Assembly: GCA_963662175.1 (NCBI GenBank)
Contig: OY759215.1
Span: 52,779,213-52,843,212, forward strand
Length of the DNA stretch: 64,000 bases
Direction of reading: 5' to 3'
Source of the DNA: Aradus depressus
Taxonomy: Eukaryota; Arthropoda; Insecta; Hemiptera; Aradidae
The translations under genes and the position numbers were made by a program. This document shows, piece by piece, positions 9,329-20,365 of the stretch. Under the pieces are notes generated by a model that did not search any database, was not told the origin of the DNA, and worked only from the letters and a program-made list of their open reading frames with translations. Position 1 is the first letter of the stretch; every line of letters begins with the position of its first letter.

Positions 9329-10141
9329 AGGTGAATACAGACTACTCTGACGTGACGTGGAAACACGTCAAGTCAGGCACTGTGGGACCACGTCAGTCAT
9401 GAAGCGGTGTTCACATTGGCCTGACTATAGCACATAAAACAACAAGTTGGTGTGCATTGCATTTCCGACTAACTACAAGTAGATAGCTTTAATCGTAAGC
9501 GAGATAGAGCGTTTTGAGTTTTATTTTGAGTGAAAAAAATATCGCTCAAGTAATAAGTGTTATTTCTGATCTAAAAAAATTCGCTCAGAAATAATTATGG
9601 CGGGGTGATTTTTGATTTATTGACAGAAAAATAAGAATTAATTTTTGAGGGAAATCACAAAATGAATTTTAAAAGCTATAAATAAAAATCAAGTTATGAT
9701 TTAATTTATCAGTCATAAAAAATAATTTTCAATTTCAAACTCTGAAAATAACTGTTTTCACTAACCTGGAATGCCGAGTGTTTCTCCTATTTAGTCCCAA
9801 GCCTCTTTCCTTGTATGCTGGTTTCGATATTCCCGGTTTGTTGGGTCGTACAGCACCGGATTTGACCTAACCAACTCAATTAACATGTCTTCCATCACTG
9901 GAAATGGTATGTTTCTCTTCTGATGCCTTCCCACATCTGACAAAAAATCTAGAACTTTTGATATTCTTCCCACGCGTCATAACACGTGTTGCGTCAGGCT
10001 GCATCATCCAACGTGTTCCCACGTCACGTCCGAACAATATGAACATAAGCACACAAAACCCTATGTTACATTTTTATATCACACGCATTATGACGTGGGT
10101 CCACGTGTTCCCACGTCACGTCAGAGTAGTCGTATTCACCT
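9329..10141 (-). mobile_element. PIF/Harbinger-type DNA transposon, non-autonomous
   Basis: Inverted termini of about 50 bp (AGGTGAATACAGACTACTCT at the left; its near reverse complement AGTAGTCGTATTCACCT at the right) are bounded by TAA at 9326-9328 and 10142-10144, the 3-bp target duplication typical of PIF/Harbinger. The ends are rich in ACGTGACGTGG-type palindromic blocks. At 813 bp it holds only a MADF-domain exon remnant and no transposase, so it should move only in trans. Confidence 0.88.
9766..9973 (-). pseudogene. MADF-domain exon remnant of the Harbinger element
   Basis: The open frame runs from residue 1 to 60 and contains the MADF pattern LIELVRSNPVLYD, YRNQHTRKEAW, then one in-frame TAA right after EAWD. 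Past that stop the frame continues with IGETLGIPG and a plausible splice donor (G|GTTAGT at 9765/9764). MADF/Myb-like DNA-binding proteins are the known second product of Harbinger elements. The single nonsense codon in a conserved spot is a recent loss. Confidence 0.72.
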
Positions 10142-10451
10142 TAAGTCTCGTTGATGTGCATGTGTGTGTGTCGGATGGTTGCGCGCGCAGCCCACACACA
10201 CAACTACACACTTCTTTATCTGTGTAATATATTTCGTCACATATGAATGATTATAATAACATTATTATTACATTATTTACCGTTGTTGTTTATTTAACTA
10301 AAATATCAATATTACGAACTATAAAATGATCTATCGATAAGAAACTTTTAGGTTAAGATGCTTCGATAGCTTATATTTGTCACAATAAATGAAATTTGTG
10401 GTAAAACAATATTATTATATAGCAGTGCAAATCTAAAAACTGTTTTTTTTT

Positions 10452-10665
10452 TTCATTCTGCTTTGTTTTGTATTCACTTTGAGGTTAGCTTTCATTTTTT
10501 TTTTTCATTCTGCTCTGTTTTGTATTCACTTTGAGGTTAGCTTACATTTTATTTTTCTTCATTCCGCTTTGTTTTGTTTTCAATTTGAGGTTAGCTTATA
10601 TTTTATTTTCCTTCATTCCGCTTTGTTTTGTATTCACTTTGAGGTTAGCTTACATTTTATTTTCA
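10452..10665 (+). repeat. tandem repeat, about 53-bp unit, four copies
   Basis: Units begin CATTCTGCTTTGTTTTGTAT at about 10454, 10506, 10560 and 10614, each ending TTGAGGTTAGCTTACATTTT. The 106-residue open frame across them is a by-product of repeats of a 54-bp (codon-multiple) period. Confidence 0.9.
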
Positions 10666-10869
10666 ATATTTCAGAGCGAAAAAAAGTCATAAAACGCATT
10701 TCAACTTTTATTTCACTTCTTTCTTTCTTGGGACGGAGGTTGATCGTCTTTTTTTTGTCTGCCACAAAATTTGTACGGACATTATCATATTGTCCTTAGA
10801 CTCCTCACTTCGAATTAATCCAACTAAATTCACTTTTACCCTGAAATTAATGTACCATTTCGTGTCGAT

Positions 10870-11115
10870 TCATTCAATATGTCAAAAGTTACTTAAGTTT
10901 CCCTTTCGGCCGATTTCACTGAAAATAATCTGGTGCCTCCCTTATTGGGCAAATACTTATACAATTTAATACCGTTTTGTTACTAGGGTTGAAGGGATGA
11001 GGGGATAGGTTCAACTGATTGATTTCAGAGATAGAGGTAATTTCATTGTATTCATTAATTCGAACTGGGGAAGTATATAGTCGGTGATTCATCGACGATG
11101 TTTTTTTTTTTTCAG
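10870..11115 (-). repeat. Rep-A fragment
   Basis: It contains TTTCGGCCGATTTCACTGAAAAT and ends at GGTGATTCATCGACGATG plus a T run, the Rep-A terminal block. The small open frame here is a shadow of the repeat. Confidence 0.6.
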
Positions 11116-11402
11116 TACGTGTCACAATGGCCAAAAGGCCGCACCTCCTTACAAAAATTGGTTCAATTTCTAATAAACGTTTTCCTCAAGTAATATTGAA
11201 GTCATTTGTATTCAAAGAAATGGACGTTGAACTAATCTAAGTGACAAAACTAGAAAATATTGATAATTGGATACTGTGGAAGTTTCAAATAAAAGTAATT
11301 TTGGATTCGAAATAGTTTGTACGAAGTTGTAACTGATGAAAAAAAAAAAGAAATAAATTAGATTGGGATAGAAGGAGCTATTTGATTTGTTAATAGTTAA
11401 AC

Positions 11403-11490
11403 AGAGAGACCTCGGAAGCTGAGTGGTTAGCGTGTCAGGCCATGTTTGGTGTTATAGCTTAGAGGTTAAGTGGTTAGAGTTACTAAGGGA
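11403..11490 (+). repeat. possible tRNA-like fragment
   Basis: GACCTCGGAAGCTGAGTGGTTAGCGTG resembles a tRNA 5' half with an A box, but no B box follows in register. It may be the head of another SINE. The evidence is weak. Confidence 0.3.
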
Positions 11491-11786
11491 CTTTTGTGGC
11501 AACACAATATATTTGTTTAAAAACACTCATACAAATAAATCTTCTTTTGATAACTGCTGAATATAATATATTCCTTATTTATCTTTTTATTTTTTTGGCT
11601 TGCTATGTTCGCGGTAGTTAGCTCATTCGCAACGCCTCACAGAAAACGGGTAGAAACCATTTATCTTTAAATATATTAATTATATGTCAGTAAATATTTA
11701 TTTCAAGTAATAGTTCAATTTCTGTTTCCAAATAGTTGGAAACAACAGATTCAAAGGAAAAGAGAACGAAGTGAAAGAGACAAAAA

Positions 11787-12053
11787 GTGATTATTTCATA
11801 GTCTGCAAAATAAAATAATGTCTGACCTCTCACAGATTTTACTAATTTTTCCTAGCCCGCTTTCGAAGTGCCCTCATCATCAGGCAGTCTGGTAAAATAA
11901 TTTTAAAAACAACATAATTTAAAATGTTTTAGTGAATAAGATTTAAAAATTAAAATAAACATACATGGAACTATTTAAAAATAATTTAATATTTCATGGA
12001 TGGTCATGTGAGAGGTCAGACTATATTTTACTTTGCAACGTGTGAAATTTAGG
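11787..12053 (-). mobile_element. Penelope-like family A remnant in snap-back form
   Basis: The left part (GTGATTATTTCATAG...TCTGACCTCTCACAGATTTT, then the ribozyme-like block) matches the 3' end of the Penelope copy at 16404-17845. The right end, at 12006-12053, is the reverse complement of the left terminus (TGTGAGAGGTCAGACTATAT). There is no coding remnant between them. Such inverted, truncated copies are a known Penelope insertion product. Confidence 0.78.
11849..11893 (-). ncRNA. hammerhead-like motif, Penelope A (degenerate)
   Basis: Read on the minus strand: CTGATGA, an extra T, a stem II (GAGGG/CTTC, weakened), GAAA, then AG-CGGG-CT and A. This is the same layout as in the copy at 16492. 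The broken stem II suggests the motif is inactive here. Confidence 0.5.
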
Positions 12054-12289
12054 AACATTTTTATGACTAGGCTCTGTTTTATTAAAATTAAAATTCAATC
12101 CTTATCACAGGAGCTTTTAAAAATATGTTATGTGGCCTTACAGGACCACTGGACATTCTTATACCAACCACATTCGTACAAATCACTCCCTCCTCTCAAA
12201 TTCATTACGGGGTATATAAATATAATGTGTTGTTGATTAGGTCTAATATAAGTTGTATCTTGTAAAATGAATTTAGGCTCAGAAGTAAA
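12054..12289. repeat. AT-rich region with Rep-C fragment
   Basis: CATTCTTATACCAACCACATT at about 12155 is the reverse complement of the GGTATAAGAAAGTCCTGT block of Rep-C, a small dispersed sequence also seen at 20305, 35735 and 43785. No gene was seen. Confidence 0.45.
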
Positions 12290-12850
12290 GGGGTCTCAAC
12301 AATTTTCATCCAATTTCCACCAAAACGTACTCAGACCTATGTTAGCACATGTGACTTCTTCATTTCAATTTTCAAGATGATAGCTACAATCGCTTCTGCA
12401 TTAGAGTGCTCACAAATTTTCAATCACCTATATACACAGAAACAGAGAGACATCATCGTGAAAATGGTCAAAACAAATTCAAGGGACCTTGAAACGTGAA
12501 AATAACGAAAATGTGTGTGTGATTGGAACATTGAAACTAAGAAACAGAAATTTTAAATTATGTCACATATTCTATCTTAGATTTGATTACATTTTGTCCG
12601 AAATCGGACTGAAAATAAGACCAATTTAGTTTAAAGCCTTAGTACATTTCACAATTTACCCCATATTTATGACCTAATCAAAAATATCTTCAAATAAAAG
12701 TTGTCTCATTGTTCTTACAATGAAAGATTTTTCGAAGTTCGCTCGATTGTGAGATACATGCTGGAAACCGTCTTACATAGCCTGAAATGTGTTTTTTAGA
12801 CGACTTGATTTACGCAAAAACAGTTAGTATTACCAAACAATTGGTCCTTT
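12290..12850 (+). repeat. Rep-B dispersed repeat
   Basis: Blocks such as CCTTAGTACATTTCA, GACCTAATCAAAAATATCTTC, GAGATACATGCTGGAAACCGTC recur at 19050-19385 and, in part, 41275-41590. There is no open frame, and I found no termini that identify its class. Confidence 0.6.
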
Positions 12851-13660
12851 TCTAAAATATTCATTACTAAATAATAAAATAATCACTTTGTGCTTTGTCC
12901 TTGGGATTTGAGATGGTTCAATTTATTATTAATTTGGAAAACATTTTCAAATTTTTATTCTCTGTGTACTAATATTTTTTTTCTCCAATATTGGCCGAAA
13001 CTTAGATATTCCTTAGTTGAAAGGTCAGCCTTCACAAAATTAAGTTTCTTAACTAAATCAATTAATCTTAATTGAATGTTTTCTGAATAAGATCCATTTT
13101 ATGAATTTTTTTTATGAACAAACTTTAACGGATTCTATGATATGATCCATAAAAATATTACAAGGACTTTTTTTTTTTAATTATTACAATTGGGGGCAGC
13201 GTGGCAAGGACGGACCGACATTGCTTCCACTAATGTATTTGGGAAAAGTGTGAATTTTTTTTGCAAATTTGTGTATTTGTGATTTTCTATAAAAATGATG
13301 TGTTGAGATTGAAGTGTAATGTCATATTTGTAAATAAAAATGATCTAATTTTTCAGATTACTTTATTCTGGATGACTTGAATTCTTTTTGTGTGAGAGGG
13401 TTTAGCAGAATCCCAGAGCTCAACTTGTAGACACTCATTTTGTGGCTAAGGCGAAGTTTAGATCGCTTGTCTAGTAGTCTTTTGTGCAGACCAAATCGTC
13501 GTTTCATTTTTTGTCGAGTCCGTAACGTGTTTGTTCCAAGTCAGAAAGGATTTGAAAAAAATATCTATGAAACCATAACAAGACTTGCTTATGCTAACCA
13601 CGTTTCTTTCACCACTGACTATTACAAATATAAGGCTGTATTTTAACAAGCAATACTGGA
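12851..13660. other. no recognised feature
   Basis: Overlapping short frames on both strands (13440-13742) have no domain I recognise and no codon bias visible by eye. I do not call a gene. Confidence 0.45.
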
Positions 13661-13667
13661 CAAAGCG

Positions 13668-14177
13668 GAGAAATGTACGCTGAAGACTAGAGAGATAGGT
13701 AAAGGCTGCTGCAACGGAACTTCTGGAATGGATCTGCAACAAGATCTAGGCAAGAATCAAAAAGCCGATATTAAAGGGAGAGGGGAGAGATAGGGATACG
13801 CTGTGGGAAAGGGATAGAACCCTTGTTGGTTGATGGTTCTCCTATGGATCTTCTCGTCCTTCTATCGTCCTCGAAAGGGGATAGAACCCTTGTTGGTTGT
13901 CGGTTCTCCTATGGATCTTCTCGTTCTTCTATCGTCCTCGAAAGGGGATAGAACCCTTGTTGGTTGTCGGTTCTCCTATGGATCTTCTCGTCCTTCTATC
14001 CCTTTTCTAACGCCCTCTTGGGGACCCGACATCCTTTCCCAAAGCATATCCCTTCCCTACCCCTCCCTCTAATTTCGACTTCATCATTGTTTCCGTTTTA
14101 GATCTTTTTGCAGATCTTTTCCAGAAGTTCCGTTGTTGCAATCTGTATCGCTCTCTCTAGTCTTTAGCGTACTTTTC
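13668..14177. repeat. inverted repeat enclosing a 67-bp tandem repeat
   Basis: The arm at 13668-13748 (ACGCTGAAGACTAGAGAGA, GGAACTTCTGGAATGGATCT) is the reverse complement of 14098-14177 with a handful of differences. In the loop a 67-bp unit (GGATAGAACCCTTGTTGGTT ... CTCGTCCTTCTATCGTCCTC) is repeated three times from 13812 to 14010. This could be another foldback element with internal satellite. Confidence 0.75.
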
Positions 14178-14179
14178 TC

Positions 14180-16200
14180 TGAATACTTATATTTCTAACA
14201 GTCAGAAAAACATTATATTCATTATTATTTCTGCTAGTAGTGTACTTTTTCGTCTTCCTCTACTGGCAAGTGAAGTCCATGGCAACTAAGGAAGAGTATG
14301 GCATTACTACCATTGTCGTTACTTATTATAGCTACGTTATTTCAAAGAAATAGTTTTGAGAGCACAGGTCACTAAGACAGTCCATACCAAAAATGATAAA
14401 TCATTGTAAAACTTGGCTAAAATGCTTAAGTATTTCATCTGTTATTGACGTCGACAAGAAAGGCGGTACGTTGTAGAGAAGAGGACAATGGGAAGAAATT
14501 ATTCACGAGTTTTTGTCTTTTCTACCCTACTTTAAATGCGGACCCAACTTTTTATACCAAAGGGTAACCATCCTGCCCTACGTAGAAGTTTTTGTTTCAG
14601 ATCCCTAAGCCGGACTTCTTAGAAAGCTGAGAGGAATCAATATTAAGTATAAAATTTACTTGTCTTTGAAGGGATACTTCTTTTAAATGTTGTAGTCTGC
14701 AGTGGCGCCTCTTCAAATGTTGAGGTCCTCAAAGAATTTTTCCATCACTTACCTACCATGAAGAAATAGATATACCGCGAGGCGAAACACTTTAGCATAA
14801 GTGATAAACACGGAACGGTCATCGGTCTGTAAAAGATAAATAAATATATAATTTAAAGCCAAAAAAAATATCTTTCAAGTGAATTAACTAAAAAAAGGGA
14901 AATATAGAGAAAAGTGGATGATATTATCTTGGTGCGTTTGTTCCTATCGTCGAGTTTGGATGTACTACTAGGGTCTGAATGTGTCAAAGATATGTTATGA
15001 GAAAACGCATCTCTTAATAACCACGACCTCCTACTGGGTAAATTTAATAACACATACTCCTTACTCTGTTCGTTGGCTTCCAGGAGTTAGAGGTTTCTCG
15101 CTAGCATCAGCCGAGTTTTCCCTCCACCAGATGTAACGACAGTGTTCATCCACCGGAGTCAAGGTTTTACTTCCATGGGATCTACTTCTTTCTATCCTGA
15201 TGTCCTTCACATCCCTTGTCGCTTCTTACATGTCGGCCTGCACATTGGTGTCGCCTTGTCTTCATCTCAGACAACAGACAAGAGAACATATCTTATAATG
15301 GTTGTGTAGAATTTTAGATTCTTGAAGAGAATTTTTGACTTTAAGAATCCGAGTAAAAAGAAAAAATGACCTGTTTGCTTTCAGCAGGCATTGGTCCATC
15401 TCCGGGATCATGTCATCATCGTCGAACCTAGGAATTTGAAAGTGTTCATCTTCTGGTAGGCTTACTGATCTGTATAGGGGTTCCTCCTTCTTGATGTTCA
15501 GCTCAACGACGAATGCTAGGAGAATGCCGCACCCTCCTCTTGGATTTCTTTGATAACTTTCTTCAGGGCGATTCAGGACTCCTTAATAATGTACATTTCC
15601 AAGAAAAGTTTAAAAAAACATATATATGCTGTAAGTTGCCAGTGTCAATACTTGAAAGAACAATAAAACATCTATGTGGAGGTTTTGCCCTCTATAAGTA
15701 ACACACATTAGGCAATTCCCAGTTTCTGGAGGGTATCTGCCAAGTCGTCTGGACCAAGGCACACTATTTCCTCCTTTTCTATTTTCCATATACCACTCTA
15801 TTAGTTTCCCGGGTCTATGTGCATCTCTTGCGGCCCAACAACCTCATCTCTACTGCGTCTCAACATACACTTCGAAGCAAACAACTTATCATTCTCCCAT
15901 TCTTCTCTGTCTTGTCCTTATTAACGTCATTCATTCTCCATTTATCCAGACAGCCATGGGAATGACCTTCCCACATTCCTCTTTACTCTAACTTATTCCC
16001 CTTCCTTCGTGATCCTCTACTCTAGTTCCATTCTGGATATGATAATCTCGTCCTATTCCAATTAAGTGCACTTCAAGAATACTCTCCATAAAAATGAAAA
16101 AGGGACCAAATAAAACTAGACGATGTGTAGGATCCACATCACAGTTTTCACCACCTCTCTGTACCCTGGTTCAGTGGGTTTGTATACTCTTTTTCAGTTT
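14180..16200. other. no recognised feature
   Basis: This is 2 kb without domain-bearing frames. A moderately GC-richer stretch (15060-15300 and 15700-16130) looks less random than its surroundings and may be old TE coding sequence, but I could not identify a family on either strand. Confidence 0.4.
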
Positions 16201-16491
16201 TTTTTTTTCCTTTTTTTTTTATCTGACAAAAGAAAGCCCTTGAGCACGCCGTCCTTTGGTTAGGTTAGGTTTTATGACTCATGCCCGGCCTTTAACAACG
16301 AGGTCATATCGCCTACTACCAGAGCGCTCTTTCGTCACTCTGGTGGACATGAGCCCGACTCTACTGTGGGAGTCCTAAATTTTGCCTACCCTAAATTTTT
16401 ATTAATATGAAGATGGCTGATGTAGTGAGAAGTGATTATTTCGCAGGATGTCAAAAATAAGGTAGTCTGACCTCTCACAGATTTTTTATTT

Positions 16492-16537
16492 AAGTAAGCT
16501 AGCCGGCTTTCGAGGTTTCCCTCATCATCAGGCAGTC
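16492..16537 (-). ncRNA. hammerhead-like ribozyme motif, Penelope A
   Basis: Minus strand: stem I GC/GC, core CTGATGA (16525-16531), one extra T, stem II GAGG-GAAA-CCTC, GAA, then stem III AG-CCGG-CT and A as the would-be cleavage base. Short stem III is typical of Penelope hammerheads. The extra base between A9 and stem II and the weak stem I make self-cleavage uncertain. Confidence 0.62.
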
Positions 16538-16733
16538 TACAAAAGAACATCCTTAATATGTAATATGAATAGCAAATAAATAATTAAAAACACAATTTTT
16601 GATAAAACATACCTGATAAAAAATTTGAATAAACTAAATAATAAAAATAAATAAATAAAAATCTACAACAAACATTAACAATTTAAAATATCATGGATGG
16701 GGACAGACGAGTTATTCCTGTCCACCATCTGAG

Positions 16734-17845
16734 TCACAACTGGGAGAACGGTGTACGTGAGACTGGACAAACCTCCCATCCCCTCTCTAGAGTTGAGGAG
16801 GGGGACTCTCTCTTCCTCCTTTCCAATTTGATTTCGATACTTTCCAATGTATCCATTTTTCTACCTTTTTGGACATGATGCAGTAATGAGACTGAACCGG
16901 CCTCATGTCCTGTGTTCTGGAGGTGTTGGATAAATTCAGAGTCGCCCCTCCTCAAATGCTCCCTCACTCTAGTCCTCAGCTTCCGGCCCGTCTGCCCAAG
17001 ATAAAAACATTCACAGTCTTTACAAGTAATCCTGTACACGCCGGATTTGTCAGGGAGGTCCACACGATCTTTGGTTTTTGAGAGCATCCCCTTAAGAGAA
17101 GTCCTACTTTTGAAACCCACATTCACGTCATCTCCCTTTATTATCCGAGATAATTTCTCAGAGAGTCTGGGGAGGTACGGCAGAACACACCAGCCACCCC
17201 CGCCATCCCTCTCCTTAGTTTGGTTACACCCTCCGTACACTGACGTTACCATTTTCTCCTCCGTCTTTCTTTTCAATATACGTTCTACCAGGTCGGTTGT
17301 GTAACCATTAACGACGGCGAGGTGTCTGATGTGCTCCAACTCTCTTTCGTAGGAGTCACGGGAAACAGGGAGTTTGAGTAGTCTGTCTATGAAAGAGTGA
17401 AATGCTGCATGTTTATGTTTTGTGTGATGAGATGAACTGTTTGGTATTAATGTTTCTATACTGGTGGGTTTCCTGTAAATGTCGAAGGTGTAGCTCTTGT
17501 CCTGTTTTGTGATTTGTAGGTCTAAATAATTGATACTATTGTTATGTTCTAGGTCTATGGTGAATTTTATAGTGTCTGTAAGTGAGTTTATGTAGTCGTG
17601 TAAGCTGTTTAGTTCAGTATTGGTTCCCGTGAACTCCACCAAAATATCATCCACGTACCTCGTCCAGAGCGCTATTTTGTGGAAATGTGGGTTTCTGGGG
17701 TTCATTATAAACTCCCTCTCCAACCAATCCATGTAGACCTCCGCTGCTAGAGGACTAAAGGGGGAGCCCATGGGTGTTCCCATTTTTTGGTGATAAAATT
17801 TATCCTTAAATTTGAAATAATTTTGTTCTAGACAAAGATTTATTA
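16734..17845 (-). pseudogene. Penelope Pol fragment: RT palm and GIY-YIG endonuclease
   Basis: This is the C-terminal portion of the Penelope polyprotein, which primes reverse transcription at a nick made by its own GIY-YIG nuclease. From the ATG at 17783 it gives 349 residues, but the frame continues upstream (YFKFKDKFYHQ) to the truncation. Motifs: MGTPMGSPFSPLAAEV, catalytic YVDD at 43-46, the NYLDLQI block, then the endonuclease with GVY at 248-250, CKDC, YLGQTGRKLRTRVREHL and LESIEI. The endonuclease half looks intact; the RT lacks motifs before the palm. It is not functional alone. Confidence 0.93.
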
Positions 17846-18240
17846 AAATTTTTATTCATCTAGGTTAGGGGTCTTTAACGAGTACCTGACATCGTACAGG
17901 CTCGGGACCATCGCTTAACGTCCCATCCGAAGGACGGCGTGCTTTAAGTTTATTTTACCTCCCAGATAAAATAAACTAAGGGCCTCGGTCGGGTTACGAA
18001 CCCACGACCTTGAGCTCAGAAGTCAAGCACGCATACCACTGAGCTACCGGCGCCCTCTAAGTCCTTTGGTTGAGCCAGTGAGATATCAGATACCTACTCG
18101 TTGAACACCCTTAGATAACAAAACCTGAGTAGGCAACATTTAGACCTCCCACAGTAGAGTCGTGTTCATGACCTCCAGAGCAACGAATGATGCGATATTA
18201 CCTCGTAGTTAAAGCCCGGGCATGAACCACAATAAGTAAG

Positions 18241-18520
18241 TAACTACTGATTTTCAGGCAAATACGCCATCCGGAAGGGGGTTAAGTGGAGGGGGCTTAA
18301 CACAAAAACTCTAATAATTGTCATTTAATAAATAAAATAATAAATGTATTGACACAAAATTTACTTTGAAGATTTTTTTCATACATTTAAATTCAAAACT
18401 CCATAAGGACGACACATTAATTTTCAAGCGAAATCGGTCAAAGGATAGGGGAGCTTAGTTTTAAATACCCTAATATATCGAAACAAAATTTAAGGGAGGA
18501 CTCAGAAGCCACTATGATTG
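18241..18520 (+). repeat. Rep-A fragment
   Basis: It has the AAATTTACTTTGAAGA and AAAACTCCATAAGGACG blocks and the TTTTCAAGCGAAATCGG block of Rep-A. It follows the old SINE directly. Confidence 0.55.
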
Positions 18521-19049
18521 TATTGGCTTTGTAGGGAGTGAAATACATAATTGATTTATACGTACTGGGGTAGTTTTACCTTAAGGCGGTTCCAACACGT
18601 ATCAATCAAATGCCGTCCGGCAATAGAATATATTTTGGGTTCCCTATAACTATGTTTTTTAAATATTATGTAGAATGGATGTGCATTTTGAAGGGGGCTA
18701 GGAAAGGTACATTTTTAGGACTAACCTACTATTTACTTTTAATATTGGTTATTTATGTACATATTTATATATATATATTTGTCGACATGTGTAGTTTTAG
18801 GTTGTCATTTAAAATTCAGAAAGTCTTAGTCAATTATGAGCACCTTTTACCACTTTGCCAAATACGGTAAATGATCGTGAATAAGGAATAGGACAGGGTA
18901 TTCTAAAATTTCACACCGTTAATTCTCTTACAATATTCTTAATTGCTTAATGTTAATACGAAAATAACAAATATTTTAGTAAAAATATATAATGTGCTAA
19001 CGACGGAGGGAGTTGGGAAATGTGTAAGGTAAGGGCTGATAATGAGCAC
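18521..19049. other. no recognised feature
   Basis: AT-rich. The 86-residue frame at 18610-18870 is hydrophobic because of T-rich DNA and has no signature. Confidence 0.4.
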
Positions 19050-19385
19050 GTCGCACGAATTTCGCCAAACAATTAGGCGAAAATTGAGACCACTTTAATT
19101 TGGGGCCTAAGTACATTTAAGATAGATAACGCTTAAGTTTGTCCTAATCAAAAATTTTTTCAAGTCATAGTTGTAGAGAAAACTTGAACTTTTCGCAGGC
19201 CCTGTCCTGTTTTCGAGATACATGCCGAAAACCGTCTTGAAATGAAATTTTAAAACATTTTTAGTTGCTTGATTCACCTGAAAACGGTTAGTCTCATCGA
19301 AAAATTGGTTCCCACCAAAAATATTTCTTATTAAATTTCCAATCGCTGATAAATTTTTAGATTTGAGATAGATCGATACGACTAA
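19050..19385 (+). repeat. Rep-B dispersed repeat
   Basis: It shares GGGGCCTAAGTACATTTAAG, GTCCTAATCAAAAATTTTTT and GAGATACATGCCGAAAACCG with 12290-12850 in the same order. Confidence 0.6.
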
Positions 19386-19461
19386 AGTGATACCGCTTCA
19401 AAGAATGAAAAATAAATTTCCTTAGGAAATGTTTCAAAGTAATCAAAACAATGTTCTATTT

Positions 19462-19774
19462 GAGGGCGCAGGTATCTCAGTGGTATGCGTGGTTGCCTAC
19501 TGAGCTTAAGATCGTGGGTTCGAAACCCGGCCGAGGCCCTTATCGGGCCTATTTTATCTGGGAGGTAAAATAACTGAAGCACGCCGTCCTTCGGATGGGA
19601 CGATGTCAGATACTCGTTAAAGACCCCTGCCCTAGGTGAATGAAAATTTAGGGTAGGCAAAATCTAGAACTCCTAGTGTAGAGTCGGGCTCATGTCCACC
19701 AGAGTGACGAAAGAGCGCTCTGGTAGTAGGCGATATGACGTAGTTAAATCCCGGGCATGAGTCACAATAACTAA
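19462..19774 (+). mobile_element. SINE-1 copy, divergent subfamily
   Basis: It has the head GAGGGCGCAGGTATCTCAGTGG, a consensus B box GGTTCGAAACCC, an extra GGGCC in the tRNA-body junction, a lost segment after GATGGGAC, and the tail CACAATAACTAAC. It differs from the CCTAA-tailed copies and is probably an older subfamily. Confidence 0.88.
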
Positions 19775-20264
19775 CAATGTTATATTAGCAACAATTTTTA
19801 TGAACAATTATAAATAAGGAAAGCCACTCACAGAATTACGCTGACGCCAACTGATTACTTTCATATCGTCGCTTAAGCAGCAACACGGCATATCTCAATT
19901 TTGAGAGGTTTACAGGAAAGAGGAAAAACTTTTTTTGTGATGATTATTGTAGTAATTTTACTTTACCAACGAGTAATCCAATGTTTATTTGGTCAAATAT
20001 TTATTATTTATTTGAACCAAAAGTAATTTAATTAAAAAGGCTGGTATTTATGGTGTTGAGTTATGCGCTGCTTGCAGGTAGGGTTGAGATGTGTGGTGTT
20101 GTCTTTTTTACATTTTTCACGCTCCTAGTGGCCGGTAGAGTGAAACTAGTAATCCGAGCTTGTTTCCCGCGAAAATACGAATCCAACGATATGCATAACT
20201 CTGGGCAAAAATTGAGTTATGCGGTGTTGCTGCTTAAGCGACGATATACACATTAATGCCAGCA

Positions 20265-20365
20265 TGAAATGCCTTTGAGAAGGGGGAGGGAGAGACAGTG
20301 ATCTGTAAGCATAATTGGTATAAGAAAGACCTGTAATGGTCACATCACAAATTTTATTTTTTAAT
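20265..20365 (+). repeat. Rep-C fragment, target of the LTR element
   Basis: GGTATAAGAAAGACCTGTAAT and CACATCACAAATTTTATT match 35735-35785. The LTR retrotransposon begins immediately after it. Confidence 0.5.

Larger units (their letters stand above)
16404..17845 (-). mobile_element. Penelope-like element, family A, 5'-truncated
   Basis: It inserted into the SINE body: AAATTTTTATT is duplicated at 16393-16403 and 17846-17856 (11 bp). The element holds the second half of the single Penelope ORF, a 330-bp 3' region with a hammerhead-like motif, and no 5' half. The coding frame is still open at the truncation point, so the loss happened at insertion. Confidence 0.93.
16262..18060 (-). mobile_element. 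young full-length SINE-1, split by a Penelope element
   Basis: The tail (GGTTAGGTTAGG as read on plus) is at 16257-16268 and the head (GCGCCCTC) at 18051-18058. It holds A and B boxes in good order. The target duplication GTCCTTTGGTT lies at 16251-16261 and 18061-18071, within the old SINE. The body is cut after CCTAAATTTTTATT at 16403 and resumes at 17846. Confidence 0.92.
16221..18240 (+). mobile_element. old SINE-1 copy split by a nest of younger insertions
   Basis: The left piece (16221-16261: ATCTGACAAAAGAAAGCCCT, GAGCACGCCGTCCTTTGG) and right piece (18061-18240: CAGATACCTACTCGTT, GTTAAAGCCCGGGCATGAA) are consecutive parts of one diverged SINE-1 on the plus strand. Everything between is later insertion. 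The tRNA-like head is missing. Confidence 0.75.

Noticed and set aside
10479..10799. 106-residue membrane-protein-like frame
   Set aside because: It is a translation of T-rich 54-bp tandem repeats.
13440..13742. overlapping 68- and 94-residue frames as a gene pair
   Set aside because: No domain, overlapping antisense, and the right part falls in an inverted-repeat arm.
19448..19785. ACAATGTT flanks as target duplication of the SINE at 19462
   Set aside because: The SINE copy at 1679 has the same ACAATGTTATATTA after its tail, so the sequence may belong to the SINE subfamily rather than the target.
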